From Paenibacillus sp. E222 (GTDB lineage: Bacteria; Bacillota; Bacilli; Paenibacillales; Paenibacillaceae), in NCBI RefSeq assembly GCF_013401555.1, contig NZ_CP058552.1, forward strand, positions 1,984,001 to 2,048,000: 64,000 bases of DNA. The letters are read 5' to 3'. This document shows, piece by piece, positions 55,627 to 64,000 of the stretch (the first letter of the stretch is position 1; the number at the start of each line of letters is the position of its first letter). The notes beneath the pieces were generated by a model. It saw only the letters and a list, made by a program, of their open reading frames with translations. It was not told where the DNA came from and searched no databases. A program made the position numbers and the translations under genes.

Positions 55627-56533
55627 TACTCTCTTGCGCCATTTACGGGAGGGATTCAAAAACGTATTCCGCAACGGCTGGATGTCCGTGGCCTCCATCA
55701 TGTCCATTATCGTGTCTCTGCTCATTCTGGGCGTGTTCATGCTGCTGGTGCTTAATGTGAATTCCATGGCCAACCAGGTGGACAGTCAGGTCGAGATCAG
55801 TACGTTTCTTGAGCTGAACGTGGATGAGAACCTGCGTAACACGCTGGAGCAGGAAATCAGTGCCATGCCTGAAGTCAGTGAAATTCGTTTTGTTTCCAAA
55901 GAAGAGGGACTCAAGGAGTTCCGTGAACGTCTCGGAGAAAGTGCAGACAATGTGCTAAGCGGTTTCGATGTGGATAACAATCCACTGCCGGAGACCATTG
56001 AAGTAGAGGTCATTGAACCGGAAACCGTCACTTTTGTGGCGCAAAAAATCGAAGCATTGAACGATAAACACCCGGAGAAGCCGATCATGAAAGTGAACTA
56101 CGGCAAGGAAACGGTGGAAGTATTGTTCAAATTTACGAAGCTTGTCCGTAATATCGGATTTATTTTTGTTGGGGGACTGGGGTTAATGTCCATGTTCCTG
56201 ATCTCGAATACGATTCGCGTAACGATTCTGGCCCGGCGCCGGGAGATCGGTATTATGAAACTGGTTGGTGCAACCAACACGTTCATTCGTTGGCCTTTCT
56301 TTGTCGAAGGGGCATTGATTGGATTGATCGGTTCGGCGATTACGGTAGCAGTACTGTTCTTCGGTTACAGCCGCCTGATGGCCACGATTGGTCAGGATGT
56401 ATTTATGCAGATGCTTAATTTGATTCCACTCGGTGATATTTGGTTGCTGTTTGGAACACTGTTGATCGGACTCGGTGTGCTGGTTGGTATTTTGGGAAGC
56501 ACATTGTCCATCCGCAAATCTCTTAACGTTTAA
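55616..56533 (+). CDS. ftsX: Cell division membrane protein FtsX
   Basis: 305-residue, four-transmembrane partner of FtsE, with a large extracellular loop between segments 1 and 2 (about residues 55–170). The conserved MKLVGATNTFIRWPFFVEG lies before segment 3. In Bacillus FtsEX activates a D,L-endopeptidase; here the next gene encodes an M23 peptidase with a coiled coil, a likely client. Confidence 0.93.
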   Translation: MNFSTLLRHLREGFKNVFRNGWMSVASIMSIIVSLLILGVFMLLVLNVNSMANQVDSQVEISTFLELNVDENLRNTLEQEISAMPEVSEIRFVSKEEGLKEFRERLGESADNVLSGFDVDNNPLPETIEVEVIEPETVTFVAQKIEALNDKHPEKPIMKVNYGKETVEVLFKFTKLVRNIGFIFVGGLGLMSMFLISNTIRVTILARRREIGIMKLVGATNTFIRWPFFVEGALIGLIGSAITVAVLFFGYSRLMATIGQDVFMQMLNLIPLGDIWLLFGTLLIGLGVLVGILGSTLSIRKSLNV

Positions 56534-56610
56534 TCGAAAAAGAATGGCAAAGCAGGTTCACAACTGAACACTGTTTGACGATATGTAGTAAAGACGGAGT
56601 CTTTAGTGTA

Positions 56611-56658
56611 AAGAAAGCAAAGAACATGCTGTTCACCACCTGTGCAGGTTGCTTTCTT
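56611..56658 (+). other. Stem-loop region between ftsX and the M23 gene
   Basis: AAGAAAGCAA pairs perfectly with TTGCTTTCTT across a 28-base loop that contains a GAACATGCTGTTC hairpin. There is no T run, so it is unlikely to be a terminator. Probably a leader structure; role unknown. Confidence 0.45.
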
Positions 56659-56686
56659 GTGAATTCATAGGATGGGGGATCACATT

Positions 56687-57967
56687 TTGAAAAAAACAGC
56701 TTCGCTGCTGGCTCTAACGTTATTGGCCAGTTTGACGCTTCAACCTTCTGACGGATATGCCAAGAGTAGCATTAGCGACATTGATCAGCAGATTCAGCAA
56801 CTGGAGAACAAAGCGGCTTCGGCCAAAAAGGAGCAGCAAAAAGCTGCCAGTAACAAAAAGGAAGCTCAACATTACAAGAACAAGACCAATGCTTACTTGA
56901 AAGTCGTCATGGAGCAGATCAATGTAGTTAGTGATGAGCTGGCAAACGTATCGTTGCAGATTGAAAATACGGAAGAGGATCTCCGGACAACGAAAAAAGA
57001 TCTGCAGGCCGCAGAAGAACGTATCGTTGCAAGAGAAAAATTACTTGAATCGCGTGTAAGGCTGATGTATACAGACGGTGCCGTTTCTTATCTCGATGTG
57101 TTGCTAACTTCTACAAGCTTCTCTGATTTTCTGACTCGTGCCGATTCACTGAAAACGATTGTGGATCAGGACCAGCACTTGCTGGATGAACACAAAAAGG
57201 ACAAGCAGCTCGTCGTGGACAAAAAAGCAGAACTCGATGTGCAATATGCAGAAGCCAAGAGTCTGTATGCACAGAAGAAACAGCGCAAGTCCCAGTTGAA
57301 TGAGAAGGAGCAGGAGAAGCAGGTGCTTCTCGCTTCCTATGATGCTAAAATTGAAGAGTCGGAAGAGCTGACGCAAGAGCAGGAAGATGTATTGATGCAG
57401 ATTGCCAGCAAACGTTCGGCCCTTCTGCAAGAGAAAAATAAATTGCGTGAGCAGCAAGCGGCGGCGGCTGCCAAAGCAAAAGCAGCAGCAGCTGCCCGTG
57501 CCGCGGCTGCTGCGAAGGCACCGACCAAGGTCAGCTCCAACAGCAGTAGCAGTACTTCATACTCAAGTGGTAACGGCATCTTTGGCATGCCAGTATCAGG
57601 TGCGCGTGTATCTTCCGGTTTTGGACCTCGTATTCACCCGATCACGGGTGAAGTGGGTAAATTGCACGCAGGTGTAGACTTTGCTGTTGCTCAAGGAACG
57701 TCCGTTCATGCCGCTTCTGGCGGGATCGTCATCATGGCTGAATGGTATAGCGGGTATGGTTACACCGTCATTGTTGACCATGGAGGCGGATTATGGACGC
57801 TATACGGTCATTTACGTGAAGGCGGATTTAAGGTTAGCAAGGGTGACACGGTAAGCCGTGGCGACATTATTGCTGAATCAGGCAATACAGGCAACTCCAC
57901 TGGACCGCATTTGCATTTTGAAGTACGTGATAATGGAACAGCAGTGAATCCATTCAACTATTTGTAG
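56687..57967 (+). CDS. EnvC-like M23 murein hydrolase / activator
   Basis: 426-residue secreted protein with a signal peptide (residues 1–23, cut near SDGYAKS). A long coiled coil rich in Lys/Gln/Glu runs from about 30 to 255. An Ala/Lys linker leads to a C-terminal LytM/M23 domain (about 300–425). The zinc ligands are H-x3-D in KLHAGVDF and the H-x-H in GPHLHFEV, so the enzyme should be active, unlike some EnvC proteins. TTG at 56687 follows GGGGGA by 7 bases. FtsEX partner by position and coiled coil. Confidence 0.85.
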   Translation: MKKTASLLALTLLASLTLQPSDGYAKSSISDIDQQIQQLENKAASAKKEQQKAASNKKEAQHYKNKTNAYLKVVMEQINVVSDELANVSLQIENTEEDLRTTKKDLQAAEERIVAREKLLESRVRLMYTDGAVSYLDVLLTSTSFSDFLTRADSLKTIVDQDQHLLDEHKKDKQLVVDKKAELDVQYAEAKSLYAQKKQRKSQLNEKEQEKQVLLASYDAKIEESEELTQEQEDVLMQIASKRSALLQEKNKLREQQAAAAAKAKAAAAARAAAAAKAPTKVSSNSSSSTSYSSGNGIFGMPVSGARVSSGFGPRIHPITGEVGKLHAGVDFAVAQGTSVHAASGGIVIMAEWYSGYGYTVIVDHGGGLWTLYGHLREGGFKVSKGDTVSRGDIIAESGNTGNSTGPHLHFEVRDNGTAVNPFNYL

Positions 57968-58101
57968 TTTTTAGCCAACAGTTGGAATGGAACAAACATA
58001 TTCCGTACAAGCTAGGCATATACTAAGCTGGCATGTTCAGGGAATGATTCACAGAACAATTGAATTTGACACGCTTCAATACTAAAGGCGGTGACAAACG
58101 G

Positions 58102-59571
58102 ATGATGAAGAAAAGATCGGCCCTGCTGCTTGTCATTGTAGCCCTTCTCGGAGGCAGCCTGCTTACGCTGGTGCTGATGAGCTCTCCTGGCCTGGCACAG
58201 ACGACACCTGGCGAAGGATTGCTCGCCAGCGTTACTGGCAGTTCGCAGCAGAAGAACGATTTGAAGAAGATTGAAACCGCGATGGATTTGATCTCAAGCA
58301 ACTATTATAAAGACGTGGATCGAACCAAACTGATTGATGGTGCGATCAACGGCATGATGGAATCTCTTGGTGATCCGTACTCCAACTATATGGGACAGGA
58401 AACAGCAGCCCAGTTCGAGGAGTCGATTGAAGGTTCGTTTACCGGAATCGGCGCAGAGGTATCCTCACAGGATGGAAATGTGGTAGTGGTATCACCGATC
58501 AAAGGATCGCCTGCCGAGAAAGCGGGTATTCGCGCGAAAGACATGATCATGTCCGTGAATGGTGAATCCCTGCAAGGATTGGAACTGAACAAAGCCGTTA
58601 ATAAAATCAGAGGTCCAAAAGGCAGTGAAGCGAAGGTACAGGTTAAACGTGCCGGATCTTCCGAGCTGATTGAATTTGTCATTGTGCGTGATGACATTGA
58701 TCTGGAGACGGTGTACGCCCACATGGAGGATAATGGTGTTGGTGTGATTACAATCACCCAATTCTCGCTGAACACAGGAGATCGCTTTAAGGAAGAACTG
58801 GCGAAGCTGGAGAAGCAGAACATGAAGGGCTTGATCATTGATGTTCGTAATGACCCGGGTGGTGTTTTGCAGGTCGTTATTGATATTGCAGAGCAATTTG
58901 TTCCGAAAGGCAAAGTTATTGTTCAAGTCGAAGACAAGAACGGTAAAAAGGAACAAAGCAAATCGAACGGATCAGGTAAATCGTACCCCATTACGGTATT
59001 GATGAACAAGGGGAGCGCGAGTGCGTCGGAAATTTTGGCTGGTGCATTGCAACAGTCGGCAGGCGCAACGCTGGTTGGAGAAAACTCCTTTGGTAAAGGA
59101 ACCGTACAGACGAGTTATGACAAACAGATGGGTGATGGCAGCTTGCTGAAAATCACCATCGCGAAATGGCTGACTCCGAACGGAGACTGGATTCATGAAA
59201 AAGGTATTAAACCGGATATCGCTGTGAACCAGCCGGATTACTTCTCGGTGGCACCAATCAACAAAGAAAAATTACCTTTGAAATACGACAGCAATAGCAC
59301 GGATGTGAAAAGTGCGCAGACGATGCTGAGAGGACTTGACTTTAAGCCGGATCGTGTGGACGGATACTATGACCAGAAGACAGAAGAAGCGGTCAAAGCA
59401 TTCCAGAAACAAAAAGGCATTCAGGCAACTGGCCAGATTGATGAGAAAACCGCGGAATCACTGGAAGCGGCTCTGATTGAACGCATTGCCAATCCTCAAT
59501 ATGATGCACAGCTGAAGCGCGCGATCGAAAATGTCTCAAAGGATATTTCGTCTGCAGTGTCGAAGCCATAA
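58102..59571 (+). CDS. ctpB: C-terminal processing protease (S41, CtpB-like)
   Basis: 489-residue serine protease with an N-terminal membrane anchor (residues about 3–28), a PDZ domain (about 95–175) and the S41 core. The catalytic Ser is in NKGSASASEILAGAL and the Lys in GENSFGKGTVQT. A peptidoglycan-binding domain closes the protein (VDGYYDQKTEEAVKAFQKQKG). It resembles B. subtilis CtpB (YvjB), located in the same neighbourhood. The ATG at 58102 follows AAAGGCGGTG. Terminator follows immediately. Confidence 0.88.
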   Translation: MMKKRSALLLVIVALLGGSLLTLVLMSSPGLAQTTPGEGLLASVTGSSQQKNDLKKIETAMDLISSNYYKDVDRTKLIDGAINGMMESLGDPYSNYMGQETAAQFEESIEGSFTGIGAEVSSQDGNVVVVSPIKGSPAEKAGIRAKDMIMSVNGESLQGLELNKAVNKIRGPKGSEAKVQVKRAGSSELIEFVIVRDDIDLETVYAHMEDNGVGVITITQFSLNTGDRFKEELAKLEKQNMKGLIIDVRNDPGGVLQVVIDIAEQFVPKGKVIVQVEDKNGKKEQSKSNGSGKSYPITVLMNKGSASASEILAGALQQSAGATLVGENSFGKGTVQTSYDKQMGDGSLLKITIAKWLTPNGDWIHEKGIKPDIAVNQPDYFSVAPINKEKLPLKYDSNSTDVKSAQTMLRGLDFKPDRVDGYYDQKTEEAVKAFQKQKGIQATGQIDEKTAESLEAALIERIANPQYDAQLKRAIENVSKDISSAVSKP

Positions 59572-59601
59572 AGAAGGCTGATTTTCAGCCTTCTTTTTTT
59601 C
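59572..59601 (+). terminator. Terminator after ctpB-like gene
   Basis: AGAAGGCTGA / CAGCCTTCT stem with a short loop, followed by seven T. Confidence 0.9.
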
Positions 59602-59635
59602 TGAACCGGCTGAAGGAGAGGGGTGACCGTCCACA

Positions 59636-60961
59636 ATGGAATGGGCTTGGCCATGGTTGACCACATTAGGAGAAGCATTGTTGCAGTTGTTTATTCAGCC
59701 GTTTTATTATATTGCGGTAATCTTGATTGCTCTCGTTTATCATCGTCAACTCTTACAGGAACGTAAATTGTTCCACGTTCGTCTGCAAAGCTCGATAACA
59801 CAGACCATTCGTGCAGTACTTGGAGGTATTGTGATTGGTGTAATGGTCTCAATCGTGTCGCTGTTTCTTGGGGCACATCTTACACTGAGCAGCCTGATCT
59901 GTATTTGGGCAGCTACGTTATTCCTGGCATTATTCCGTATCCGATACTTATGTTTTGCTTATGCAGCAGGTTTGCTTGGCGTGTTGCAGTTTGGCTTAAA
60001 TATGGCTTCGGGCTGGCACCCGGCAGGATGGATAGGAAGTGTCACAGAAGCATTACGTGCGCTGGATATGCCTGCACTGCTTGTGCTCGCAGCTGTATTA
60101 CATATCGGTGAAGCACTGATGGTACGCATGCAAGGGGTATCGATGGCATCGCCTTTGCTCTTCGAAGGTAAACGAGGCAAGCTCGTTGGAGGATACCAGT
60201 TGCAGCATTTCTGGCCAATTCCGTTACTGATTCTTGTTCCAGTTACGGGCGGGGCCGAATTGCCATGGACCGCTTGGATCAGCGGAGGGAATGGCTACAT
60301 GCTGGTTGCGCTGCCGATTATGCTGGGATTTGGAGAAGTTACGCAAAGTATGCTCCCGGGGAAAAAAGTCCAGATTTCCGCAAAACGATTGCTGCTATAT
60401 GGGACAGGGCTGCTTGTACTCAGCCTCCTGGCTGCGTGGTGGTCTCCACTCATGGTTGTCGCAGCATTGGCTGCTTTCATTGGGCATGAGTTCCTGGTGT
60501 GGTACAGCGGCTTTGAGGAGCAAAACCGCAGCCCGCTGTTTGTACACCCTGAGCACGGCTTGAAGGTGCTGGGCGTCATTCCTGATAGTCCTGCGGAAGA
60601 GCTGGGGATAGAAGCTGGGGAGACCTTGTACAAGGTGAATGGCGTATTGGTGCATTCGCCTGAGCAGTTACATCGCGCTTTGCGTATGAATCCGGCTTTT
60701 TGTAAGCTGGAGGTACGTAATCATCAGGGTGAGAGCAAGTTCATGCAACGGGCGATCTATGAAGGTGAGCATCATCAGCTCGGGGTGCTCATGGCCCCGG
60801 ACAATCATGAAGCCTGGGCGCTCCGCTTGCGTCCGTTAACGCTGTTTCATATCGTAAGTCTTAAGTTGTTCGCACGACGTCGGAAAGATCAGCTAGATGT
60901 TGAGGCTCCACTGGCATTGCCACCCGCCCCGGCGGGGGAGCAAAGATCTGTAGAGATGTAA
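59636..60961 (+). CDS. minJ: MinJ-like membrane protein with PDZ domain
   Basis: 441-residue protein with about seven or eight transmembrane segments and a C-terminal PDZ domain (about residues 300–385, VHPEHGLKVLGVIPDSPAEELGIEAGETL). This layout, and the place beside ctpB, match B. subtilis MinJ (YvjD), which links DivIVA to MinCD and stops division near poles. Overall sequence similarity was judged only by eye. Good ribosome binding site (GAGAGGGG). Confidence 0.75.
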   Translation: MEWAWPWLTTLGEALLQLFIQPFYYIAVILIALVYHRQLLQERKLFHVRLQSSITQTIRAVLGGIVIGVMVSIVSLFLGAHLTLSSLICIWAATLFLALFRIRYLCFAYAAGLLGVLQFGLNMASGWHPAGWIGSVTEALRALDMPALLVLAAVLHIGEALMVRMQGVSMASPLLFEGKRGKLVGGYQLQHFWPIPLLILVPVTGGAELPWTAWISGGNGYMLVALPIMLGFGEVTQSMLPGKKVQISAKRLLLYGTGLLVLSLLAAWWSPLMVVAALAAFIGHEFLVWYSGFEEQNRSPLFVHPEHGLKVLGVIPDSPAEELGIEAGETLYKVNGVLVHSPEQLHRALRMNPAFCKLEVRNHQGESKFMQRAIYEGEHHQLGVLMAPDNHEAWALRLRPLTLFHIVSLKLFARRRKDQLDVEAPLALPPAPAGEQRSVEM

Positions 60962-60966
60962 TGACG

Positions 60967-61012
60967 AAAGGGTATTTCCTCCGCCTAATTAGGCGAGGGA
61001 AATACCCTTTTT
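60967..61012. terminator. Bidirectional terminator, minJ-like gene and response regulator
   Basis: AAAGGGTATTTCC(T)CCGCCT pairs with AGGCG(A)GGGAAATACCCTTT. T-rich on both strands, serving the two convergent genes. Confidence 0.9.
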
Positions 61013-61013
61013 G

Positions 61014-61703
61014 CTACTTTTTTAACATGAAAATAGCGATTTGAGTCCGATCACGCAAACTAAGCTTGCCAAGAATATCGGTAACATAGTTTTTGACCGT
61101 GCCCTCACTCAAGAATAGTTTTGCGGCAATTTCTTTATTGGACAGACCTTCTGATATAGCCTCTGCAACAGCCATTTCCATACGGGTTAGCCCGTAAGAG
61201 TCAATGGGTTCGTGTGTCTGAGGCGCTGCAGCAGGACGGAGTAGACTCGCGAGCTTACGAGCAATATCGGGATGAATCAACATGTCCCCGTTATGTACAG
61301 TCTTGATGCCCTGAATGATCCGGTCAGGGGGCACGTTTTTGAGCAAATAACCGCTTGCTCCGTTTTGCAAAGCCTGGATGATGTACTCATCATCGTCAAA
61401 CGTGGTAAGCATCAGTACACGCACGTCAGGGAAGTTTGCCTTAATGATTCGGGTGCCTTCAACTCCGTCACAATCTGGCATGCGAATATCCATAAGTACA
61501 ACGTCGGCAATTGTCCCTGACTCCAACAGTTCCAAAGCTTCTCGTCCGTTTGAAGCTGTACCTGTAACGTTAATACCAGGATCGAGTCCGAGAAGGACTT
61601 TGAGACTTTCACGGATAAAGGAATCATCATCCGCAAGCATCAGCCGAATGGACTGAGGTTGGACAGAATGGCTCGAGTTATTTATTTCATTCAGGTCAGA
61701 CAT
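61014..61703 (-). CDS. NarL/LiaR-type response regulator
   Basis: 229-residue response regulator. Receiver: MLADDDSFIRESL, phospho-acceptor Asp in DVVLMDIRMPD, and conserved Lys near GYLLKNVPPD. The LuxR-type helix-turn-helix begins TRMEMAVAEAISEG, with NKEIAAKLFLSEGTVKNYVTDIL. The ATG at 61703 follows AAGGAAGTGA. Partner of the histidine kinase encoded just upstream on the minus strand. Confidence 0.9.
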   Translation of the reverse strand: MSDLNEINNSSHSVQPQSIRLMLADDDSFIRESLKVLLGLDPGINVTGTASNGREALELLESGTIADVVLMDIRMPDCDGVEGTRIIKANFPDVRVLMLTTFDDDEYIIQALQNGASGYLLKNVPPDRIIQGIKTVHNGDMLIHPDIARKLASLLRPAAAPQTHEPIDSYGLTRMEMAVAEAISEGLSNKEIAAKLFLSEGTVKNYVTDILGKLSLRDRTQIAIFMLKK

Positions 61704-61722
61704 GAGCAAATCACTTCCTTTT

Positions 61723-62997
61723 TCAGATCAGTTCAGCTTTGTTCGTCATGGGCAGGTGTGTAATCACCGTATAGGGATAGTCCGACTTGATCTCCAGTTT
61801 CCCACCAACCAATTGTGTGCGTAGGCGCATTCCTTCAAGTCCCATGCCGAGTCCTGTAGACTCTGCCTTTAAGTCCGGTTTAGCACGAGATCCTTCATGT
61901 CTTCCTTTCGTTTGTTCGTTGGTGGAAAGGGTGTGAATCTTCCCATCGTTGCTGATGGACATACAGATCTCTCTTTCCCCAAATTCCAGTTCCACACTAA
62001 TCGTAGTGGCATTACCATGACGGAGTGCATTGGTCACGGCCTCTTTGGCATTTTTGTACAAGACAATCTGCATACTGGGATAAAGTACATGTGAATGCCC
62101 ACGAACTTTGTAACTCGTCTTCACACCCGTTTCCCTTCCAACGTCTTCAAGCAGACGATCTAATGCGTAGGCATCGGATATATAAGAGTCAGGCCGCAAC
62201 TTGTGAAGCGTGGTCCGCATGTCATCCATACTGGCGGCCAATTGATCCCGAATCTGTCTCACCATTTCCGTGCCCTGTTCTGGATGTATAGGGAGGGTGA
62301 GGAGGGCTGCCTCAGACATCATTTTGGTGCGAATCAGGCGATGACCAATATCATCATGAAGCTGCCGGGATATCCGGGTACGTTCCTCAACCTGTGCCGC
62401 TCCTTCAAGCTGCTTCGTGAATTGCAGCAATTGTTCGCGTGTCTCCTGAAGCTCGTAATGTTTACTTCGCAGCTCATCGTACACCTGTTCAAGCTGCCCA
62501 CGGCTGCTCGCGCTTTTAGACCCCTGCCATGAGAGTGTTGCGGTGATGAGCAGGAGCAAGTTACCTGCAACCCGAGCCATTGTCTCTTGGGTGAAGCTAA
62601 AAGGAATGGCTGTATTTGTGTGAAATGTAAGCCATGCATGAAGCTCCTGTGGCGGGGCGTAATACCAATGTAGCGCAATATTGCTGGCGATAAGCTGAAT
62701 GGCGAGCATTAACCAACGCTGGGTCCTGTCCAGTCTGTACATATATACATAAAGCGCAGATAAGGAGAGGAAAAACATAAATGGGCCGTATAGAGCGATC
62801 AACCAGCAGCTGAAGAGGATTTCGGCTGCGAGAAGAAAACTCTGCATACCTGAACGGGTGAAGTCTTTCCACACCGCGAGTCCTAGCGCAATGATAATAT
62901 ACAGAGTATAGCGATCTTCTTGTTCCTGTGGTAGCACCAGAATGTACAGGACCGCGGGAACTATGAGTAAACCGTATTGCAGCAACCGCATCGGCAT
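61723..62997 (-). CDS. Sensor histidine kinase, HisKA_3 type
   Basis: 424-residue membrane kinase. About five or six transmembrane segments lie in the first 170 residues, followed by a coiled-coil linker. The phospho-acceptor box is RISRQLHDDIGHRLI (His about 215). The ATPase domain has N-box-like KEAVTNALRHGN and a GLGMGLEGMRLR G-box. The AAAGGATG site precedes the ATG. The two-gene system faces an ABC transporter gene, as in Bacillus bacitracin- or linearmycin-type resistance modules. Confidence 0.88.
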   Translation of the reverse strand: MPMRLLQYGLLIVPAVLYILVLPQEQEDRYTLYIIIALGLAVWKDFTRSGMQSFLLAAEILFSCWLIALYGPFMFFLSLSALYVYMYRLDRTQRWLMLAIQLIASNIALHWYYAPPQELHAWLTFHTNTAIPFSFTQETMARVAGNLLLLITATLSWQGSKSASSRGQLEQVYDELRSKHYELQETREQLLQFTKQLEGAAQVEERTRISRQLHDDIGHRLIRTKMMSEAALLTLPIHPEQGTEMVRQIRDQLAASMDDMRTTLHKLRPDSYISDAYALDRLLEDVGRETGVKTSYKVRGHSHVLYPSMQIVLYKNAKEAVTNALRHGNATTISVELEFGEREICMSISNDGKIHTLSTNEQTKGRHEGSRAKPDLKAESTGLGMGLEGMRLRTQLVGGKLEIKSDYPYTVITHLPMTNKAELI

Positions 62998-63088
62998 ATG
63001 TCAGAGACATCCTTTATTTTTAGAAGTGAAGGTATACCTTCCGGTAATGTATGTCGATTATATCATAGGCAGTTTTCCCAACCGAAGA

Positions 63089-63100
63089 TGACTTAAGTCA
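63089..63100. promoter_or_regulatory. Palindrome in the divergent promoter region
   Basis: TGACTTAAGTCA, a perfect 12-base palindrome between the kinase and ABC genes. A candidate operator for the neighbouring response regulator; its distance is compatible with either promoter. Confidence 0.4.
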
Positions 63101-63135
63101 CCTTTGTTTCATGACCTTTCGTACCTTCGCAGAAG

Positions 63136-63164
63136 TTCACAATTCGTTACAATACAAATATAAA
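63136..63164 (+). promoter_or_regulatory. Sigma-A promoter of the ABC gene
   Basis: TTCACA (63136–63141), 17-base spacer, TATAAA (63159–63164), about 50 bases before the ATG. Confidence 0.65.
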
Positions 63165-63215
63165 ATCCAGTCGCAGGAGCAGGGGATAGCTGGACGGAAG
63201 AGGAGTGTATAATCT

Positions 63216-64000
63216 ATGGCTATGCTTGAAGTGGATCATGTGGTGAAACGATACGGTAGCAAGCTGTCAGTGGATCATTTGAATCTGAGTGTAGGTAAAG
63301 GTGAAATTTTTGGATTGCTTGGACCCAATGGAGCAGGGAAAAGTACCACCATTAGCATGATTGCCGGTCTTTTAAATATGGATCAGGGTGAAATTCGGTT
63401 GGATGGCATATCGGTTCGGGAACGGCCGCTTGAGGTGAAACGCAAAATCGGGCTGGTACCACAGGATCTGGCTTTATACGAAACGATGACCGCTGCGGAG
63501 AATGTAACTTTTTTTGCCAGACTATATGGACTCCGTGGAAAAATGCTGAAAGAAAGAGTGCAGGAATCTCTTGAATTTGTAGGTTTGCAGGACAAAGCGA
63601 AGGATGCCCCGTCCACTTTCTCCGGTGGTATGAAACGTAGGCTGAACATTGCGTGTGCCATTATGCATCGACCGGATTTAATCATTATGGATGAACCAAC
63701 AGTGGGCATTGACCCGCAATCGCGGAATCATATTTTGGAGTCGGTCCGTACGCTTAATCAGATGGGGTCAACCATCATTTATACAAGTCATTATATGGAG
63801 GAAGTTGCTGCAATCAGTCACCGGGTAGCGATTATGGATCAGGGACATATCATTGCCTGCGGCACCGAAGCAGAGCTGAGAGAACGAGTTGCATCTGATG
63901 AAAAAATAGTGCTCACCACTTCGGGCATTGGTCCCGATGTTGTGGAGGAGTTAAAGCTTCACCCCCGTGTGCGGGCGGTAGACGTATCAGACGATACATT
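63216..64000 (+). CDS. ABC transporter ATPase, DrrA/CcmA type (3' end outside window)
   Basis: The frame runs open to the right edge (261 codons seen). Walker A is GPNGAGKST, Q-loop VPQDLALYETMT, signature FSGGMKRRLNIACAI, Walker B LIIMDEPTVGIDP, and H-loop TSHYMEE. The C-terminal extra domain begins near residue 220. The family exports drugs or lipopeptides with separate permeases, probably encoded downstream. AGGAGTG precedes the ATG by about 10 bases. Facing a LiaR-type two-component system, so induction by a cell-envelope-active compound is plausible. Confidence 0.92.
   Translation, partial: MAMLEVDHVVKRYGSKLSVDHLNLSVGKGEIFGLLGPNGAGKSTTISMIAGLLNMDQGEIRLDGISVRERPLEVKRKIGLVPQDLALYETMTAAENVTFFARLYGLRGKMLKERVQESLEFVGLQDKAKDAPSTFSGGMKRRLNIACAIMHRPDLIIMDEPTVGIDPQSRNHILESVRTLNQMGSTIIYTSHYMEEVAAISHRVAIMDQGHIIACGTEAELRERVASDEKIVLTTSGIGPDVVEELKLHPRVRAVDVSDDT

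Noticed and set aside
13276..64000. CRISPR arrays, rRNA, tRNA genes or insertion sequences
   Set aside because: None seen: no regularly spaced repeats, no CCA-ended cloverleaf noticed, and no transposase frame.

Overview
The window looks like a Paenibacillus-type chromosome (Firmicutes, Bacillales). The degU–comF–flagellin–secA–prfB order and the ftsEX–ctpB–minJ group match the Bacillus subtilis late-competence/flagellar region. Ribosome binding sites are strong (AGGAGG class) and GTG/TTG starts are common. Identifications come from reading the sequence and remembered family features; no database search was run.

Layout. 1–5 kb: the end of degU, a small membrane protein, then comFA and comFC (no comFB). 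5.2–13.6 kb: late flagellar genes yvyF, flgM, flgN, flgK, flgL, fliW, csrA, hag, flaG, fliD, fliS and fliT, with two good sigma-D promoters and a hag leader carrying CsrA-type sites. 13.7–29.5 kb: an A+T-rich flagellar glycosylation island. It holds a frameshifted Maf (motility associated factor) glycosyltransferase gene, six genes for a CMP-legionaminic-acid-type nonulosonic acid, five genes that look like a CDP-3,6-dideoxyhexose/branched-sugar (yersiniose-like) pathway, and a GT2 glycosyltransferase. 29.6–36.9 kb: cspA, hpf, secA, prfB (with its autoregulatory frameshift) and a YitT protein. 37–38.5 kb: cls on the minus strand. 38.7–48.1 kb: an uninterrupted arginine cluster argCJBDFGH behind tandem ARG-box-like operators. 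48.2–53.1 kb: an esterase, a YhbD-type regulator with two bactofilins, and an MFS pump. 53.2–61 kb: a VanW protein, ftsE, ftsX, an M23 peptidase, a Ctp protease and a MinJ-like protein. 61–64 kb: a LiaR/NarL-type two-component system divergent from an ABC transporter gene cut by the window edge.

The most unusual thing is a family of intergenic elements of about 140–175 bp upstream of secA, prfB, argB and argD, with a half copy after argH. The copies differ in sequence but keep their base pairing: a long inner hairpin, a bulged outer stem, and in several copies TTACAC/GTGTAA ends. One copy sits inside another. They look like a mobile or dispersed structured RNA/DNA element. The second point of interest is the pairing of a nonulosonic acid pathway with a branched dideoxy sugar pathway beside the flagellin genes, next to a Maf gene broken at a T6 tract.
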